Origin: a virus
DNA length: 23,753 nucleotides
IMG/VR virus record: IMGVR_UViG_3300031587_000169
Coordinates: 1 to 23,753 of that record
Strand: one strand, 5' to 3'
Positions within the stretch are counted from its first letter, which is position 1; every line of letters begins with the position of its first letter. Of the stretch, positions 22,322-23,753 are shown piece by piece. A program made the position numbers and the translations under genes. A model generated the notes under the pieces. It did not search any database. It was given only the letters and a program-made list of their open reading frames with translations, and was not told the origin of the DNA.

Positions 22322-22455
22322 TTTATCCCTCAGTCGTCAAAAAGAAGCTCTACTCTGACGCTCTATTAAAAATCTGTTAAAAACAGGCTTGTAATGGCAA
22401 AAGACCTCTATTTTGAGGCGGTTCCCGCCTAAGCAGCCGACGACTGAGGGATAAA
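22322..22455. repeat. Perfect 17-bp inverted repeat enclosing a 100-base spacer
   Basis: TTTATCCCTCAGTCGTC (22322-22338) is the exact reverse complement of 22439-22455. The spacer holds two further hairpins: CTGTT/AACAG near 22374-22386 and AGGCGG-TTC-CCGCCT at 22416-22430. A TATA-like ATTAAAAAT lies between 22365 and 22373. The near arm contains the ribosome site of the minus-strand cysteine gene. It could be a regulatory fold, recombination site or replication signal; it carries no open frame. Confidence 0.8.
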
Positions 22456-22595
22456 TTCAGAAGTCAAGCACGCTTAAGCGGAAACCAATAACATCTCCAA
22501 TAACCATTAAAATAAAATTATTGCCAGAAAACATGCGTCCACGGTTCATGAAGAGAACAGAGCTTCCATCCGTCCTGGCTCTTATCCTCTTATCA

Positions 22596-22620
22596 ATGCG
22601 CACGCGCACGCACGCGCATA
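22596..22620. repeat. Alternating purine-pyrimidine tract, Z-DNA prone
   Basis: Twenty-five bases (22596-22620) alternate purine and pyrimidine without a break, mostly GC and CA steps (core ATGCGCACGCGCACGC). It is GC-rich in an otherwise AT-rich intergenic region and lies about 30 bases before the promoter of the last gene. Confidence 0.7.
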
Positions 22621-22649
22621 GCCCAACAGAAATGTGACTCCAAATATTC

Positions 22650-22656
22650 TTTAATA
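22650..22656 (+). promoter_or_regulatory. TATA-like box of the last gene
   Basis: TTTAATA is centred about 33 bases before the ATG at 22686, with AT-rich CAAATATTC in front. Transcription would begin near 22680, giving an almost leaderless message, consistent with the absence of a ribosome site. Confidence 0.5.
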
Positions 22657-22685
22657 CTTGGCTTACTGACATAATACGGATAACC

Positions 22686-23753
22686 ATGTCGTCTGCCAAG
22701 CCGATATTCTATTTTGAACCTGTCAACATTTTTGGTGGACAACGGGCTGAACCAACAGCAGAGCTACATCCTGAGGCAGAGGAGTTTATCATAGAATCAA
22801 GAGGCGAATTAAGTAGCCAATACTTCTTTAGAAAGATCGTCGCTGAAAACACTGACGAATTCGAGACGTTAGATGCTCGCGAGGAAATATCCTCTCTTGT
22901 AACAAACGCGTACGACTCCGTGGCCGTGAAACTGAAGGAAAAATTGAGTTCGGTGATATCACCTGAAATGATTGGGGCACTGATTCGTCTTCCAACTAGA
23001 CCAACAGACTACTTGTTGAGGCGCACATTGCGTGAAACACCTGGTCTCTTGTATATTCATAAGAAGAGCCCTTCTCTTATAGTCCCAGTCTCTTCTGGCG
23101 TCTTTTATGTTATCTCGAACGAAGCGAGGTTGGTAGAAGCTTTGATCTCTGATATCAAATCCAAATGTGAAGCTCTGAACAAGGTAACAAAGGATTTCGG
23201 ATTAGAACTCCTAAGATTCTTGACAGCTAAAGACTATCAACGCTTCTTGCTGGAAGGAATTGAGAAGGTCAAGAAGGTAGAGTATGGTAAGCCAAAGAAT
23301 GCCTTCGAAGAAGAAGTCATCAATGTTTGTTCAAGGGTCACAACGTCTTTCGTGTCAAACGTCGACGTAGAATTTGCCGAGCCTACGGAGAGTTTCGAAT
23401 ATGACGTATTCATGAACTTTCCTCCACGGACAAGAGTCGTTATCGAGCCGACAAACTATGAGATGTTGAGAGAAGAAATAGCCAGCCAGAGATTAGCTAC
23501 GGAAACTCTAAAGTCCAAAATCGTCCTGGCAATGCAAGACAAGGCTCAGAGGCTTAGGGCACGTAGCATTGTCATTGTAAATGGGTTTCCTGATGAGACT
23601 TTTCTACAGCTCAAGACGATCGCCGATTCGCGGGGTGTCATTCTAATGGATGAAAAGGACTACAAAGAAAAACTTCCAGCTGAACTTTGCAAAACTATGC
23701 TTTCAACGCTGTCGCGTCCACGGATATCGTCATCACGCTTCATTGAAGAATAA
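22686..23753 (+). CDS. Unknown protein with degenerate PD-(D/E)XK-like C-terminus
   Basis: A 355-residue protein without a ribosome site, probably leaderless. The N-terminal two thirds is helical and unrecognised (NVFGGQ-like start, IGALIRLPTRPTDYLLRR, FGLELLRFLTAKDYQRF). The C-terminal third resembles a restriction-endonuclease-like core: an acidic helix (FEEEVINVCSRV), D in FEYDVFMNF, and E in RTRVVIEPTNY, then a KIVLAMQDKAQRLRARSIVIVNG helix-strand. The usual lysine of ExK is threonine (E-P-T), so it is either inactive, uses a migrated lysine, or has a different function. It ends at the last base of the window. Confidence 0.6.
   Translation: MSSAKPIFYFEPVNIFGGQRAEPTAELHPEAEEFIIESRGELSSQYFFRKIVAENTDEFETLDAREEISSLVTNAYDSVAVKLKEKLSSVISPEMIGALIRLPTRPTDYLLRRTLRETPGLLYIHKKSPSLIVPVSSGVFYVISNEARLVEALISDIKSKCEALNKVTKDFGLELLRFLTAKDYQRFLLEGIEKVKKVEYGKPKNAFEEEVINVCSRVTTSFVSNVDVEFAEPTESFEYDVFMNFPPRTRVVIEPTNYEMLREEIASQRLATETLKSKIVLAMQDKAQRLRARSIVIVNGFPDETFLQLKTIADSRGVILMDEKDYKEKLPAELCKTMLSTLSRPRISSSRFIEE

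Noticed and set aside
22416-22430. GGCGG-TTC-CCGCC resembling a tRNA T-arm
   Set aside because: The loop is only three bases and there is no acceptor, D-arm or anticodon arm around it, so it is not a tRNA or tRNA-derived attachment site as far as can be seen.
22457-22699. An 80-codon minus-strand frame overlapping the last gene's start
   Set aside because: No ribosome site, start inside the plus-strand gene and its promoter, and the middle is encoded by the alternating GC/CA tract (arginine/valine/cysteine repeats). Only the last 40 codons look protein-like, so a relic cannot be excluded.
1-23753. Terminal repeats or a CRISPR array in the window
   Set aside because: No matching sequence between the two window ends and no regularly spaced repeats were seen.

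Overview
This window reads as a nearly complete structural module of a head-tailed virus or provirus (Caudoviricetes type, HK97-like head, gpG/gpGT-type tail chaperone) of an archaeon. The archaeal host is an inference. It rests on Shine-Dalgarno starts with many TTG and GTG codons mixed with TATA-box, probably leaderless promoters, on an ABC-ATPase/GNAT fusion of the COG2401 type beside the terminase, and on AbrB and ribbon-helix-helix (RHH) mini-genes. Moderate GC and the overall style would suit a Bathyarchaeia/Thermoproteota lineage, but the sequence alone does not prove this. I see no integrase, tRNA, rRNA or CRISPR array. The first 166 bases hold no gene I can support.

Layout. (1) 167-1812, minus strand: a small two-helix membrane protein, the portal protein and an RHH regulator, inverted relative to all other structural genes. 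(2) 1910-4553: prohead protease with a scaffold-like tail, decoration protein and HK97-fold major capsid protein. (3) 4606-7327: a large beta-rich surface protein with a carboxypeptidase-regulatory-like domain, and three small proteins. (4) 7386-10600: a self-contained, visibly more A+T-rich three-gene cassette (winged-helix protein, P-loop ATPase, PD-(D/E)XK nuclease) with its own promoter and terminal hairpins. It is wedged into the structural operon and is the best candidate here for an undescribed defence or inter-viral conflict system. (5) 10689-17983: neck and tail (head completion, stopper, tail terminator, tail tube, secreted beta-sandwich protein, frameshifted chaperone, HK97-gp10-like, tape measure, tail hub). 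(6) 17986-20335: two small proteins, TerS and TerL. (7) 20335-21816: ABC-GNAT fusion. (8) 21813-22319, minus: three tightly packed mini-genes including an AbrB-type protein. (9) 22320-22685: a gene-poor 366-base stretch with a perfect 17-bp inverted repeat, an alternating purine-pyrimidine tract and a promoter. (10) 22686-23753: a protein with a degenerate nuclease-like C-terminus.

How it works together. TerS/TerL package DNA through the portal into a capsid built from the capsid, decoration and protease/scaffold proteins. The neck and tail genes form the connector and a probably short tail. Three neck/tail proteins carry extra modules resembling carbohydrate-active or carbohydrate-binding folds: a toroid fused to the stopper, a beta-sandwich inside the tail terminator, and a CBM-like domain inside the tail hub. 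A fourth gene encodes a membrane-anchored protein dense in N-glycosylation sequons. Together they suggest a virion specialised for a glycan-covered host surface. The tail chaperone shows a textbook -1 slippery heptamer (U UUU UUA) in exactly the right phase. Positions, motifs and overlaps were read from the sequence; family names come from remembered motif patterns, and no search was run.
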